The notes: a model not told the origin generated them from the letters alone. A DNA stretch of 8,819 nt from an uncultured Gemmatimonadota bacterium (GCA_946478895.1 CAMLDY010000106.1:1-8819), one strand, 5' to 3'; positions 1 through 7,496 are shown, counted from the first letter of the stretch. A program made the numbers and translations.

Positions 1-33
1 TCCGCCCCGCCTTCCGCAGCCCGCACCAGAGAA

Positions 34-2430
34 TTGACCTTCCCCGACACCAGAAACAGCCTCCGCTACGCGGCCGGGTTCGCGCTCGTCGCGACGATGT
101 ACGTCGTCGCCGGCAGACTCGGCTTTACTGCGTCGGCAGTGCATCCGGTCGTGTCGTCCGCGTGGCCGCCGGCAGGCCTCGCCCTCGCCGCGCTGTTGTT
201 GATGGGATTCCGGTTCGCGCCCGCCATCACCGTCGGCGCATTCGTCGTCAATCTCACCGGCGGGATCGCGCCGCTCCCCTCGGCCGCAATCGCCCTCGGC
301 AACACCCTCGAGGCGGTCGTCGCCACATGGCTGCTAGTGAGTGTCATCGACTTCCGTCCGTCGCTCGAGCGGCTGCGCGACGTGTTCGCGCTCGCCGTCG
401 TCGGCGCCGCCTGCACCACCATCAGCGCGACCGTCGGAACCGTCGCGCTGATCCTCTCGGGCAGCGCTGCCGGCATCCCGGCGGCGACGGTCTGGATCGC
501 GTGGTTCTCGGGCGACACCATCGGGATCGTGATCGTCACCACCCTGATTCTGGCCTGGACGGCAGCCCGACGCCCCGCGTTCACCGGCCGCAAAATCGTG
601 GAAGCGACGGTGCTCGGCGCGATCCTGATCGGATTCACCATCGCCCTCTTTCAGACGCCGTTCAGTTATGTCTACGCAGTCTTTCCGGTCACGATCTGGG
701 CGGCGCTGAGGTTCGGGCCTCGTGGCGCCGCCAGCGCCAGTTTCATTCTCGCCTCGCTCGCCGTCTGGTACACGGTGCACGGAACCGGGCCATTCGCCGG
801 ATCGACGGCCGTCGATAACCTTTTCGAGCTGCAGACCTTCGTCGCCGTCGTCACGCTCACCAGTTTGATCCTCGCCGCCATCATCGAGGAGCGACACAGC
901 GCCGAGAGCGCCCTGCAGCGGTCTCGACAGCAGCACCACGACATCGTGCACTATGCTTCCGTCGGCGTCATTCAGACCGATCCCGACGGCAACATTCTCC
1001 TCGCGAACCCCGCACTCGCGGCCATCGTCGGATACGACCGGCCAGAGGAGCTCGTCGGCCGCAACACCCTCGACGCCTTGTACTGGGATCGCTCCGACCG
1101 CAGTGATTTCGTTCGCCGCATCGTGCTGCCGGAAGGCGCGGGCCGCGAAATGCAGTGGAAGCGCAAGGACGGAACACTGGTATGGGTCGATGTTCACGCC
1201 CGCGTCGTCAAGGATGTCGACGGACGCCCCGCCTACTACGAGGGCTTCGTCTACGATCTCACCGGCCGCAAGAGTCTCGAGGGCCAGTTTCGACAGGCGC
1301 AAAAGATGGAAGCGGTCGGCCGCCTCGCCGGCGGAGTCGCGCACGACTTCAACAATCTTCTGACGGTGATCGGCAGCTGCACCGACTTCATCCTCAGCGA
1401 TCCGACCCTCGCCGAGGATCACCGCAACGATCTCGAGGAAGTGAAGCGGGCGACCGATCGCGCGACGTCGCTCACCCGGCAGCTGTTGGCGTTTGGACGC
1501 ACCCAGGTGCTTCGGCCCTCCACTCTCGACCTGAACGAGCGGCTCGCCGCGCTTCACCCGATGCTGAAGCGTCTGTTCGAGACCACCATCGACATCCGCA
1601 TCGAGCCGGCAGCGAATCTCTGGCCGGTGCGCGCCGATCCGACCCAGATCGAGCAGGTTCTGCTCAATCTCGCGCTCAACGCCAGGGACGCGATGCCGGA
1701 AGGCGGAGTGCTCACCTTCACCACCGAGAACATCGGCTTCACCCGCGATCTGACGAGCACCGATCAGGAGTACGTGATGAAGTCCGGCGACTACGTGAGA
1801 CTCAGGGTCCGCGATACCGGCGTGGGCATGGACCTGGAGACCCAGCGCAAGATCTTCGAGCCGTTCTTCACCACCAAGGAGATCGGCAGGGGAACCGGCC
1901 TCGGGCTCGCCACCGCCTACGGGATCGTCAAGCAGAGCGGCGGCTACATCAAGGTGCGGAGCCTCCCCGGAAAGGGGTCCGAGTTCTGGATCTATCTCCC
2001 CCGTACCGACGCGGTGGTCGCCGAGCGGCCGGTCGCCACCGAGCGGAAGAACGTTCGCCCCGTCAAAGGAAACGTCCTCATCGTCGAAGACGAAGCCGCG
2101 GTGAGACACGCTCTCCAGCGACTGCTTTCCGCCGAGGGCTACTCCGTTCTGACCGCGTCCAACGGCGCGGAGGGACTGGATCTGTTCAGCGCGCGGAAGG
2201 ACGAGATCGAGCTGCTCATCACCGACATCGTGATGCCGGCGATGACCGGGCAGGCGCTGGCGGACAAATGCTGCTCTCTGCGCCCCGCCCTCAAGGTCAT
2301 CTACGTCTCGGGCTACACCCGCGATTCCCTGCTCAGTCAGCAGACCTTCGCGGACGGCACCCAGCTCATCGAGAAGCCGTTCACCCGCGAGACCGTGCTG
2401 GCGCGAATCTCCGAGGTAATGAGCGCTTAG
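34..2430 (+). CDS. MASE1-PAS hybrid sensor histidine kinase with C-terminal receiver domain (start uncertain)
   Basis: This is an inner-membrane hybrid sensor kinase that should autophosphorylate on histidine and pass the phosphate to its own receiver. An N-terminal multi-helix MASE1-type sensor region (about residues 10-285, with the family hallmark SAWPPAGLALAALLL) is followed by a PAS domain (about 303-413). HisKA follows, with GGVAHDFNNLLT and phospho-accepting His437. The ATPase domain has its N box at N545/N549, G1 box DTGVGM from D594, F box FEPFFTTK at 608-615 and G2 box GRGTGLGL at 618-625. The receiver (about 680-795) has acidic E685/D686, phospho-acceptor D731 in TDIVMP, S759 and K781. 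The PAS-HisKA-HATPase-REC order and HDFNNLL motif resemble CckA-type kinases. The signal is unknown and no partner regulator or Hpt protein is adjacent. The frame is open to the left edge and the first possible start here is a TTG without a clear Shine-Dalgarno, so the true start may lie upstream. Confidence 0.93.
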   Translation: MTFPDTRNSLRYAAGFALVATMYVVAGRLGFTASAVHPVVSSAWPPAGLALAALLLMGFRFAPAITVGAFVVNLTGGIAPLPSAAIALGNTLEAVVATWLLVSVIDFRPSLERLRDVFALAVVGAACTTISATVGTVALILSGSAAGIPAATVWIAWFSGDTIGIVIVTTLILAWTAARRPAFTGRKIVEATVLGAILIGFTIALFQTPFSYVYAVFPVTIWAALRFGPRGAASASFILASLAVWYTVHGTGPFAGSTAVDNLFELQTFVAVVTLTSLILAAIIEERHSAESALQRSRQQHHDIVHYASVGVIQTDPDGNILLANPALAAIVGYDRPEELVGRNTLDALYWDRSDRSDFVRRIVLPEGAGREMQWKRKDGTLVWVDVHARVVKDVDGRPAYYEGFVYDLTGRKSLEGQFRQAQKMEAVGRLAGGVAHDFNNLLTVIGSCTDFILSDPTLAEDHRNDLEEVKRATDRATSLTRQLLAFGRTQVLRPSTLDLNERLAALHPMLKRLFETTIDIRIEPAANLWPVRADPTQIEQVLLNLALNARDAMPEGGVLTFTTENIGFTRDLTSTDQEYVMKSGDYVRLRVRDTGVGMDLETQRKIFEPFFTTKEIGRGTGLGLATAYGIVKQSGGYIKVRSLPGKGSEFWIYLPRTDAVVAERPVATERKNVRPVKGNVLIVEDEAAVRHALQRLLSAEGYSVLTASNGAEGLDLFSARKDEIELLITDIVMPAMTGQALADKCCSLRPALKVIYVSGYTRDSLLSQQTFADGTQLIEKPFTRETVLARISEVMSA

Positions 2431-2456
2431 TCAGCGCACCTTTTCTCGCGCGCGGT

Positions 2457-3293
2457 TCAGTTGGAGAAGGCAAGGCCGAGCAGGACGCGATTGCCGTCGG
2501 GCGCCGGCGGTGGCGCGGGCTGAACTCGCAGAATTATGCGGTCGAGTCGATTGTTGGGATGCGCATGCGCATAGCGCACCACCTTCAACCCGCTGAAGGT
2601 CCCGATCGCCGCGCCGAGCGCGACGTCGCTCGCCCAATGCTTGTCGTGGTACATCCGCGACAGCCCGACCAGGCTCGCGCCGCCGAACATTGCCGGCGCC
2701 ACCAGCCAGAAGTGATGCGGCCACATCCGCTCGGCTTCGCTCGTCACCGCCGCCGCCGCCGCGAATGCAGTGGTGGCGTGCCCTGATGGAAACGACTGGC
2801 GATCGGTGTTGGTGAAGCCGCCGCCGAATTTGAAGTCGCGCGCCGTCGAGTCGCCGGTGACGAAAGGACGCGCGCGGCCTGCCAGGCTTTTTATCACCTG
2901 GGTGATGCCTGCCCCAAACAGCACCGCTTCGGTGCCGTGCCAGCCGAGGTCTTCGATATTGGGGTGGTTGGTGAAGCGTCCGATCAGGTAGAGCGAAGTG
3001 CCGATGACGACGGAGCCCGGATCGGCGATGTACTCCACGCTGTTGGATGCGCTGTTGAGGAAGCGATTGGCCTTTGACCGCTCGTTGGTCAGTCGGCGCG
3101 CGAGCGACCGGTCGAGCGGAAACATGGCGATGGTAAGGCCGGCGAACCCCACTGCCCGTATCGCGTCGCGCCCGTTGAAGAGCGGCTCGCCCGCGATGGT
3201 GTCCGGGAGGCTCGCCGCCTGCGCCACCAGGTCATCGACGGGGACCGCCATCAGGAGAGCGGCAAAGACTAGCCGCGATGCTGTTCTGAACAT
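2457..3293 (-). CDS. Secreted/periplasmic PAP2-family phosphatase
   Basis: This is a PAP2 (type 2 phosphatidic acid phosphatase) superfamily enzyme, predicted to remove phosphate from a lipid phosphate or other phosphomonoester on the outer side of the inner membrane. The tripartite active site is complete. In the 278-residue form it has KX6RP at K135 to R142-P143, PSGH at 169-172 with the catalytic His172, and SRX5HX3D at S212-R213, H219 and D223. The chosen start gives a good signal peptide (MFRTASRLVFAALLMAVP, probable cleavage after VAQA). An ATG 66 bases upstream (3359) is also in frame, but it would put 22 residues before the signal peptide and it lies inside an inverted repeat. The gene converges on the kinase gene with 26 bases between the stops and is divergent from the TonB-like gene. 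The substrate cannot be told from the sequence. Confidence 0.88.
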   Translation of the reverse strand: MFRTASRLVFAALLMAVPVDDLVAQAASLPDTIAGEPLFNGRDAIRAVGFAGLTIAMFPLDRSLARRLTNERSKANRFLNSASNSVEYIADPGSVVIGTSLYLIGRFTNHPNIEDLGWHGTEAVLFGAGITQVIKSLAGRARPFVTGDSTARDFKFGGGFTNTDRQSFPSGHATTAFAAAAAVTSEAERMWPHHFWLVAPAMFGGASLVGLSRMYHDKHWASDVALGAAIGTFSGLKVVRYAHAHPNNRLDRIILRVQPAPPPAPDGNRVLLGLAFSN

Positions 3294-3342
3294 TTCAGCT
3301 CGATTGGAGTTGGAACCGTACCCGAGCAATGGGAGTGCCGCT

Positions 3343-3366
3343 GCATGTAACAGGAACATTACATGC
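3343..3366. promoter_or_regulatory. Inverted repeat, candidate operator in a divergent intergenic region
   Basis: GCATGTAA at 3343-3350 is repeated in perfect inverted form as TTACATGC at 3359-3366, with an 8-base spacer. One further outer base pair (3341/3368) matches past a single mismatch. The centre-to-centre spacing of about 16 bases and the AT-rich arms suit a dimeric helix-turn-helix regulator. The repeat lies 50 bases upstream of the phosphatase start and 77 bases upstream of the TonB-like start, so it could control both. No regulator gene is adjacent. An RNA hairpin role is possible but less likely at this location. Confidence 0.45.
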
Positions 3367-3387
3367 GGGCAAACACGCTTCTAGATT
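3358..3387 (+). promoter_or_regulatory. Weak sigma70-like promoter candidate for the TonB-like gene
   Basis: ATTACA at 3358-3363 (4 of 6 to TTGACA) is followed after 18 bases by TAGATT at 3382-3387 (4 of 6 to TATAAT). Transcription would begin about 50 bases upstream of the ATG at 3444. The -35-like box overlaps the right arm of the inverted repeat, so a protein bound there would block it. Both boxes are weak matches. Confidence 0.25.
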
Positions 3388-3432
3388 GTGGTTGTGCACT
3401 GCTGTCGCGTCCGACGAGCGCGGAAGCAAGGT

Positions 3433-3438
3433 GGAGGG
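3433..3438 (+). promoter_or_regulatory. Ribosome binding site that fixes the TonB-like start
   Basis: GGAGGG stands 5 bases before the ATG at 3444, inside the longer GTGGAGGG. It selects this ATG, which begins a signal peptide, over the ATG at 3363, which would add 27 residues of non-signal sequence. Confidence 0.75.
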
Positions 3439-3443
3439 TTCCG

Positions 3444-4277
3444 ATGGATCATCGCATTTCTATCGTCGTTGCATTGCTGGGCTGCGCTGCGCTCACCCTC
3501 ATTGCGTCGCCGATCGGTAGCCAGACCCTTCCGGTAGCCGACACCCTGAACTGGCGTGAAGTGCGCTCCCTCAAGATGGGACGCTTCGTCTCCCGGATCG
3601 ACGTCTCCTCCGCGCGCACGATCCGGCTTTACAGCCAGCTCGATACCTCCCGGCTCACCAGTCCCGAGCTCGCCGCCGATTCGGTGCGCGCCTGGCGGGA
3701 GTTCGTATTCGCCGAGCTCGATAAACCGTCGCGGCGCGAGTACATGCTTGGCAACGCGGTGCTGGTGCAGCCATTCGCGGCCGACAGCGTCACGATCGGC
3801 TACCTGTTGACGGTCGCTGACACGAGCGGCAGGTCGCGGCAGGTCGTCACCGATCTGGAGGGGATCGAAGAATTTCTGGACTTGTTGGCAAAGGGCGCAG
3901 TCGCCGCGACGACCCTCACCGACACCGAGCTCGCGAGACATGGGCCAGTCGTGGAGAAGCCGATCGCGCTGGCGAAGCACGTCAACTTCGTCTATCCGCG
4001 GAATCCCAAGCTCGCCAACCAGAGCGGGTCGGCGCTGGTGCAGTTCGTCGTCGACACGACCGGTAAACCGAAGCCCGAGTCGATCGTCTGCATGAAGGCG
4101 ACCTACAAGGATTTCGCCGACGCGGCGATCGCCGCGGTGAAGATGATGGAGTTCACCCCCGCGACCATCGAAGGACACAAGGTCGAGCAGCTGGTGCAGT
4201 ACCCGATCGATTTCAAGCTGAACGCGGTGCTGCCGGTGAAGCCGTTCCAGGTACCGACTCGCCGCGGGCGCCGGTGA
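3444..4277 (+). CDS. Secreted protein with C-terminal TonB domain
   Basis: This 277-residue exported protein ends in a TonB C-terminal-like domain (about residues 171-250). The domain has the typical pattern YPxNPxLANQSGSALVQFVVD, then a DFADAAIAAV helix, MMEFTPA and a final VQYPIDFKL strand. The start has a strong Shine-Dalgarno and gives a signal peptide (MDHRISIVVALLGCAALTLI, likely cleaved near IGS/QT). Residues about 30-165 form an unrecognised domain with no proline-rich spacer. Classical TonB has an uncleaved N-terminal anchor and a Pro-rich linker, both absent here. The protein is therefore probably a periplasmic TonB-domain relative rather than a proven energy transducer, and no ExbB/ExbD genes are adjacent. 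An LLGC stretch resembles a lipobox, but the hydrophobic segment continues past the Cys. The 3' end nearly touches the convergent lipoprotein gene. Confidence 0.82.
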   Translation: MDHRISIVVALLGCAALTLIASPIGSQTLPVADTLNWREVRSLKMGRFVSRIDVSSARTIRLYSQLDTSRLTSPELAADSVRAWREFVFAELDKPSRREYMLGNAVLVQPFAADSVTIGYLLTVADTSGRSRQVVTDLEGIEEFLDLLAKGAVAATTLTDTELARHGPVVEKPIALAKHVNFVYPRNPKLANQSGSALVQFVVDTTGKPKPESIVCMKATYKDFADAAIAAVKMMEFTPATIEGHKVEQLVQYPIDFKLNAVLPVKPFQVPTRRGRR

Positions 4278-4292
4278 TCGCTACTCGATCAC
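4274..4292. terminator. Small hairpin spanning two convergent stop codons
   Basis: GTGATCG (4274-4280) and CGATCAC (4286-4292) form a perfect 7-bp stem with a 5-base loop. It contains the TGA of the TonB-like gene and the reverse-strand TAG of the lipoprotein gene, whose stops are 3 bases apart. No T-run follows on either strand, so it is at best a weak, U-tract-less bidirectional terminator. Confidence 0.3.
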
Positions 4293-5042
4293 GCCGACGA
4301 GGATGGTGTTCGACAGCTCCAGCCTGTGATTCCAGCGCCCGCGCCTGAATAACCAGGCGTACTGCGCTTTGGTCCAGCCGCGCGGCGCCGCCGAGAATTC
4401 GTTGACGAGCACGGTCCAGACGTCGCCGCGCAGATCGACGCGGTGGCCTTTGGTGTCGCGCGCGCCGCGTAGTCCCTCCGGCTGGCCACGGATTGGCAGG
4501 CCGACGGTGAGATAGTACTCGGGCTGCTTGGGACATCCCGCGTGTACGCTGGTGCGACGGCGATTCCCGCGCACCGGCGGCGGTTCGGGTACTCTGGCAC
4601 CGGCGCATTGGTTGTAGACGAGCGGGCCGCCCTCACCGATTGCGGCGGCGTCGAGAATTCTCTTGCGATTGTCGATCACCTCGTCGATCGCGGACTGGCC
4701 CGCCTTTGCGAAGCTCAGAGTCGGGTCGATCCCCTGCACTCCCGCGAAAATCTCCGGATATCCGTTTTCGGTTCCGTACGGCCGCGAGTCGAAGCGGTAG
4801 CGGTCAAGGTGGTACGGATACTCGTCGTCCTTCGCATCGAGCTGAGCGCGGATGACGGCGGCAAACACCTCCGAGTCGGCGCGAATGAGGGTGAGCTCCT
4901 CTTCCGGCGTGGCCTCCCTGCCGACGGTTGACGAAGGCGTTGGACTTTCCTCGGACGAAGAGGGCAGCGAAGCGCAGGCCGCGCATACCGCGATCAGTCC
5001 AATAAACGCGAATCGAACGGACAAATGCTTATGGATTGTCAT
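4281..5042 (-). CDS. Hypothetical lipoprotein
   Basis: I do not recognise the family. The 253-residue product starts with a lipoprotein-type signal (MTIHKHLSVR then FAFIGLIAVCAA) and a candidate lipidated Cys23 followed by a Ser/Pro/Glu-rich linker to about residue 45. The -3 position is Cys rather than the usual Leu, so the lipobox is slightly unusual. The mature part is mixed alpha/beta in character. It has a Cys pair at C136 and C160 flanking a Pro/Arg-rich segment, which could form a disulfide in the periplasm, and a Trp/Arg-rich end (WTKAQYAWLFRRGRWNH). The ATG start has no clear Shine-Dalgarno. An in-frame TTG at 5063, with GAGG about 7 bases before it, would add seven residues ahead of the signal peptide and is a real alternative. 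The gene is divergent from the decarboxylase gene. Confidence 0.7.
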   Translation of the reverse strand: MTIHKHLSVRFAFIGLIAVCAACASLPSSSEESPTPSSTVGREATPEEELTLIRADSEVFAAVIRAQLDAKDDEYPYHLDRYRFDSRPYGTENGYPEIFAGVQGIDPTLSFAKAGQSAIDEVIDNRKRILDAAAIGEGGPLVYNQCAGARVPEPPPVRGNRRRTSVHAGCPKQPEYYLTVGLPIRGQPEGLRGARDTKGHRVDLRGDVWTVLVNEFSAAPRGWTKAQYAWLFRRGRWNHRLELSNTILVGVIE

Positions 5043-5157
5043 CGGCAGCGGGTCTTTGCACAAAGGATACCTCAGCGGCAGCGCGGGATTTTACCGAGCG
5101 GCGGCGCGGAGCCGGCCGTGGCAGATTAGTGCGAGTCTCAATCTACCGAGTCGAAAC

Positions 5158-6804
5158 TTGCCAAAATCAAAGCCCAAACAAGCCGCATCAACGAAGGCTC
5201 GATCTACGAAGGCTCGATCTACGAAGGCTCGATCTACGAAGGCTCGATCGACGAAGGCGAGAAAGTCGAAGAGCCCGGTGTCGCGCGGCACGACGCGCGT
5301 CGCGCCCGCCAACATGCCGCCCGAGAAATTCCGGAAGCTCGGACGTTCACTGATCGATAGCATCGCCGATTTCTATCAGCGACTGCCCGATGCCCCCACC
5401 GCATCGCCGCTGCTGCCCGATGCGATGCGCGCTCGACTCGGTACACACAAGCTCCCCGAGCTCGGCATCGATATCGCGCCGGTGGTGTCAAAATTCAGCA
5501 AGCTCTTCTTCGACCAATCGACCCACAACGGTAGCCCGCGGTTCTGGGGCTACATCACGTCGTCGGCGGCACCGGTGAGCGCGCTCGCCGACCTGCTCGC
5601 CGCGGCGGTCAATCCCAACTGCGGCGCGTGGGCGCTATCGCCGATCGCCACCGAGATCGAGAACGAGTGCATCCGGTGGCTCGCCCAGTTCCTCGGGCTC
5701 CCCGGGAAATGGGACGGCGTCCTCGTGAGCGGCGGAAACATGGCCAACATCGTCGGGTTTTACGTCGCGCGGAAGGCGAAAGCGACGTGGGACATCCGCG
5801 CCAAGGGAGTCGCGCACGCCGACAGTAAGCGCCTGGTGATGTACGGATCGGGCGAGATCCACACCTGGATCTACAAGGCGGCCGACATGGGAGGGCTCGG
5901 CACTGATTCCATCAGGAAGATTCCGACCGACGAGCAATTGCGAATGCGCGCCGATGCTTTGCGCGAGCAGATAGTCGCCGATCGCAACGCCGGGCTCGAG
6001 CCGTTCATGGTCGTCGGCACCGCCGGCTCGGTTGGCACCGGCGCGACGGATCCACTGCCGGAAATCGCGCGGATCTGCAAGGAATTCAATCTGTGGTTCC
6101 ACGTCGATGGCGCGTACGGGGCGCCGGCCGTTGCGCTCGACGACGCCGCCGCGGATCTCAAGGGCCTCCGACTCGCCGACTCGATCGCGATGGATCCGCA
6201 CAAGTGGCTGTACAACTCGATCGAAGCGGGGTGCCTGCTCACCCGCGACGCCGCGGCGCTCCGCGATGCGTTCGAGTTCAAGCCCACGTACTACCAGTTC
6301 GACGACAACGAAGGGCAGGAAGTGAAGAACTACTTCGAGTACGGCCCCCAGAACACCCGCGGCTTCCGCGCCCTCAAGATCTGGCTCGGCTTCCAGCAAT
6401 GCGGGGCGAGCGGATATCGAAGGATGATCGCCGACGACATCGACCTCGCGCACAAGATGCACGACTTCATTGGCAAGGAAGACGAGCTCGAGCAGGGTAC
6501 CGTCGCGCTGAGCATCTCGACCTTTCGATACGTGCCGCGTGACCTGCGCACGCGGGCGCGGGGCGACGCGAGGATTACGGAGTACTTGAACGAGCTCAAT
6601 GCCCGGATTGCGACGGCGCTGCGACTGAGCGGACGCGCGTTCGTCTCCAACGCGCACATCGAGGACAAGTACATGCTGCGGGCGTGCATCGTGAATTTTC
6701 GGACGACGATCGAGGACGTGAGAATGTTGCCGGGGGTGATCGTCGAGCTCGGAAGAGAGATTGATGCGCGTTTAAGGAAGGACAAACTGAAGACTACCAG
6801 CTAG
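5158..6804 (+). CDS. Group II PLP-dependent amino acid decarboxylase with basic repeat tail
   Basis: This cytoplasmic pyridoxal-phosphate enzyme of the aromatic-amino-acid/glutamate decarboxylase fold should turn an L-amino acid into an amine plus CO2; a related aldehyde-forming activity is also known in the family. In the 548-residue form, PLP is expected on K349 of DPHKW, with D317 (HVDGAYGAPA) facing the pyridine nitrogen, H235 (GEIHTW) stacking on the ring, SGGNMAN at 191-197, and VGTAGSVGTGATDP at 286-299. The body begins near residue 55 and has normal family length. Ahead of it is an unusual basic tail: residues 1-44 carry 16 Lys/Arg and no acid, with five STKAR units at 11-35. The start is uncertain. 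TTG 5158 gives MPKSKPKQ but has only a weak GAG upstream, GTG 5278 would remove the repeats, and the frame stays open to 4852. The last codons (KLKTTS) lie inside repeat copy A. The substrate is not determined. Confidence 0.88.
   Translation: MPKSKPKQAASTKARSTKARSTKARSTKARSTKARKSKSPVSRGTTRVAPANMPPEKFRKLGRSLIDSIADFYQRLPDAPTASPLLPDAMRARLGTHKLPELGIDIAPVVSKFSKLFFDQSTHNGSPRFWGYITSSAAPVSALADLLAAAVNPNCGAWALSPIATEIENECIRWLAQFLGLPGKWDGVLVSGGNMANIVGFYVARKAKATWDIRAKGVAHADSKRLVMYGSGEIHTWIYKAADMGGLGTDSIRKIPTDEQLRMRADALREQIVADRNAGLEPFMVVGTAGSVGTGATDPLPEIARICKEFNLWFHVDGAYGAPAVALDDAAADLKGLRLADSIAMDPHKWLYNSIEAGCLLTRDAAALRDAFEFKPTYYQFDDNEGQEVKNYFEYGPQNTRGFRALKIWLGFQQCGASGYRRMIADDIDLAHKMHDFIGKEDELEQGTVALSISTFRYVPRDLRTRARGDARITEYLNELNARIATALRLSGRAFVSNAHIEDKYMLRACIVNFRTTIEDVRMLPGVIVELGREIDARLRKDKLKTTS
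5191..5265 (+). repeat. 15-bp in-frame tandem repeat encoding STKAR units
   Basis: The unit ACGAAGGCTCGATCT occurs three times exactly (5191-5205, 5206-5220, 5221-5235). A fourth copy differs only in its last base (5236-5250, Ser TCT to TCG), and a fifth is degenerate (5251-5265). Together with the Ser codon at 5188 this encodes five STKAR pentapeptides. The near-identity suggests recent expansion by slippage. A change in copy number would keep the reading frame. Confidence 0.9.
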
Positions 6805-6867
6805 TAGCGTTGGGCGGAGCGGCTCGGGGCACCGAGCGCTTGTTTGATAACAGCACTCCGGCCGATG
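6779..6867 (+). repeat. Dispersed gene-end repeat, copy A
   Basis: This stretch matches copy B (7856-7944) without gaps at a constant offset of 1077. Mismatches are at the A/T six bases in and at eight further positions, so about 80 of 89 bases agree; the match fades after 6867. The left edge AGGACAAACTGAAGAC coincides with the outer edge of copies B and C. It overlaps the decarboxylase end: the stop TAG (6802-6804) and a second TAG directly after it lie in the repeat. It contains a perfect hairpin, GCTCGG 6822-6827 with CCGAGC 6832-6837 and loop GGCA. No inverted partner lies just downstream. Confidence 0.9.
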
Positions 6868-6929
6868 AACTTTTTCGCCCCCGCGGCCGTCTTTATCTCG
6901 TGTCGCGCAACGACCCACCAGGAGCGAGG
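6805..6929 (+). other. Decarboxylase to sigma-factor intergenic region
   Basis: The first half is the rest of repeat copy A, including its hairpin. The second half (6868-6929) holds a T5 run at 6871-6875 and the ribosome binding site AGGAG at 6920-6924. I see no convincing promoter. TTGATA at 6844-6849 looks like a -35 box, but nothing like a -10 stands 16-18 bases after it. Confidence 0.5.
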
Positions 6930-7496
6930 ATGGCCTGGAAGTATCCGGCGGGTGAGGAGGAGATGCGTCTCCACCTGCTGGTTCTCCGCTGCCAGACAGG
7001 GGATGAGCGCGCATTTCGACAGCTCTTCGACACATACAACCACCAGACGATGAGTTACCTCCAGGGAATGCTCGGCGAATCTGCCGACGATGCGCAGCAA
7101 GAGCTTTGGCTCGCGGTATTCCACAATCTCCGCACGCTCGCGAACCCGGCGGCATTTCGTTCGTGGCTCTTTCGAAGTGCGAGGTTCCGCGCTCTTGATT
7201 TTCTGAGGCGATCGCAGCGCGAGGCACGGCTGCTGGCGGACGTTCCCGTGGAAGCAGTAGAGATCGCCGACTCGCCCGACGAATCTGCGATGGATGAAGT
7301 CGATGACGATGCCTTGAGGAGTGCCATGGACTCGCTGCCGGCGCTCCAGCGCGAGGCGCTGCTACTTCGCTACAAGAGTGACTTGAGCTACGAGGAAATC
7401 GCGGCAGTCACAGGCACACCGATAGGAACTGTTCGCACACGCTTACACCACGGAAAGCGAAAGCTTCACGACATGCTTGGGAGGGGAAAGCAATGA
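6930..7496 (+). CDS. RNA polymerase sigma factor, sigma-70 family, ECF type
   Basis: This 188-residue ECF-like sigma factor directs RNA polymerase to a specific promoter set. Region 2 runs from about residue 18 to 94 (RCQTGDERAFRQLFDTY, then DDAQQELWLAVFHNL and the RSWLFRSARFRALDFLRR segment that contacts core and the -10). An acidic linker (about 108-127) leads to region 4 (about 128-184), with the helix-turn-helix DLSYEEIAAVTGTPIGTVRTRLHHGKRKL for -35 recognition. The start follows AGGAG at 6920-6924 with 5-base spacing. A second ATG at 6963 also has GAGG before it and would give 177 residues. The TGA overlaps the next gene's ATG (ATGA), so the two are translationally coupled, as sigma/anti-sigma pairs often are. 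The operon lies between repeat copies A and B. Confidence 0.92.
   Translation: MAWKYPAGEEEMRLHLLVLRCQTGDERAFRQLFDTYNHQTMSYLQGMLGESADDAQQELWLAVFHNLRTLANPAAFRSWLFRSARFRALDFLRRSQREARLLADVPVEAVEIADSPDESAMDEVDDDALRSAMDSLPALQREALLLRYKSDLSYEEIAAVTGTPIGTVRTRLHHGKRKLHDMLGRGKQ
7480..7486 (+). promoter_or_regulatory. Ribosome binding site of the coupled membrane-protein gene
   Basis: GGAGGGG lies within the last codons of the sigma-factor gene and 6 bases before the ATG at 7493. It supports this start and coupled translation of the pair. Confidence 0.7.

Noticed and set aside
334..2109. Long antisense open frame of 591 codons opposite the hybrid kinase gene
   Set aside because: The plus strand encodes all kinase and receiver motifs in order. 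The antisense translation is low-complexity Arg/Gly/Asp-rich with no recognisable domain, as expected of a high-GC shadow frame.
2423..2444. Terminator between the kinase and phosphatase genes (GCGC stem followed by TTTT)
   Set aside because: Only a 4-bp stem with a 7-base loop can form and the T-run is four bases; too weak to call.
1155..2786. Open frame of 543 codons on the plus strand in a second frame of the kinase gene
   Set aside because: It is Arg/Ser/Pro-rich shadow sequence, overlaps two real genes and lacks domains or a ribosome binding site.
3444..3503. Lipoprotein signal (LLGC) in the TonB-like protein
   Set aside because: The hydrophobic core continues for several residues after the Cys, so an ordinary signal peptidase I site near residue 26 fits better.
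5088..5093. TAAAAT (minus strand) as a -10 box for the lipoprotein gene
   Set aside because: It matches the -10 consensus at 5 of 6, but there is only GC-rich sequence (GCCGGC) at the -35 spacing; not enough to annotate.
5191..5265. CRISPR-like array
   Set aside because: The 15-bp units are contiguous with no spacers and lie in frame within a coding region.
5635..6657. Antisense open frame of 340 codons opposite the decarboxylase gene
   Set aside because: The opposite strand carries the complete PLP-enzyme motif set; this frame has no recognisable motif and is a codon-bias artefact.
6844..6849. TTGATA as a -35 box for the sigma-factor operon
   Set aside because: No -10-like sequence occurs 16-18 bases downstream. 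The same motif sits in copy B, where no plus-strand gene follows.
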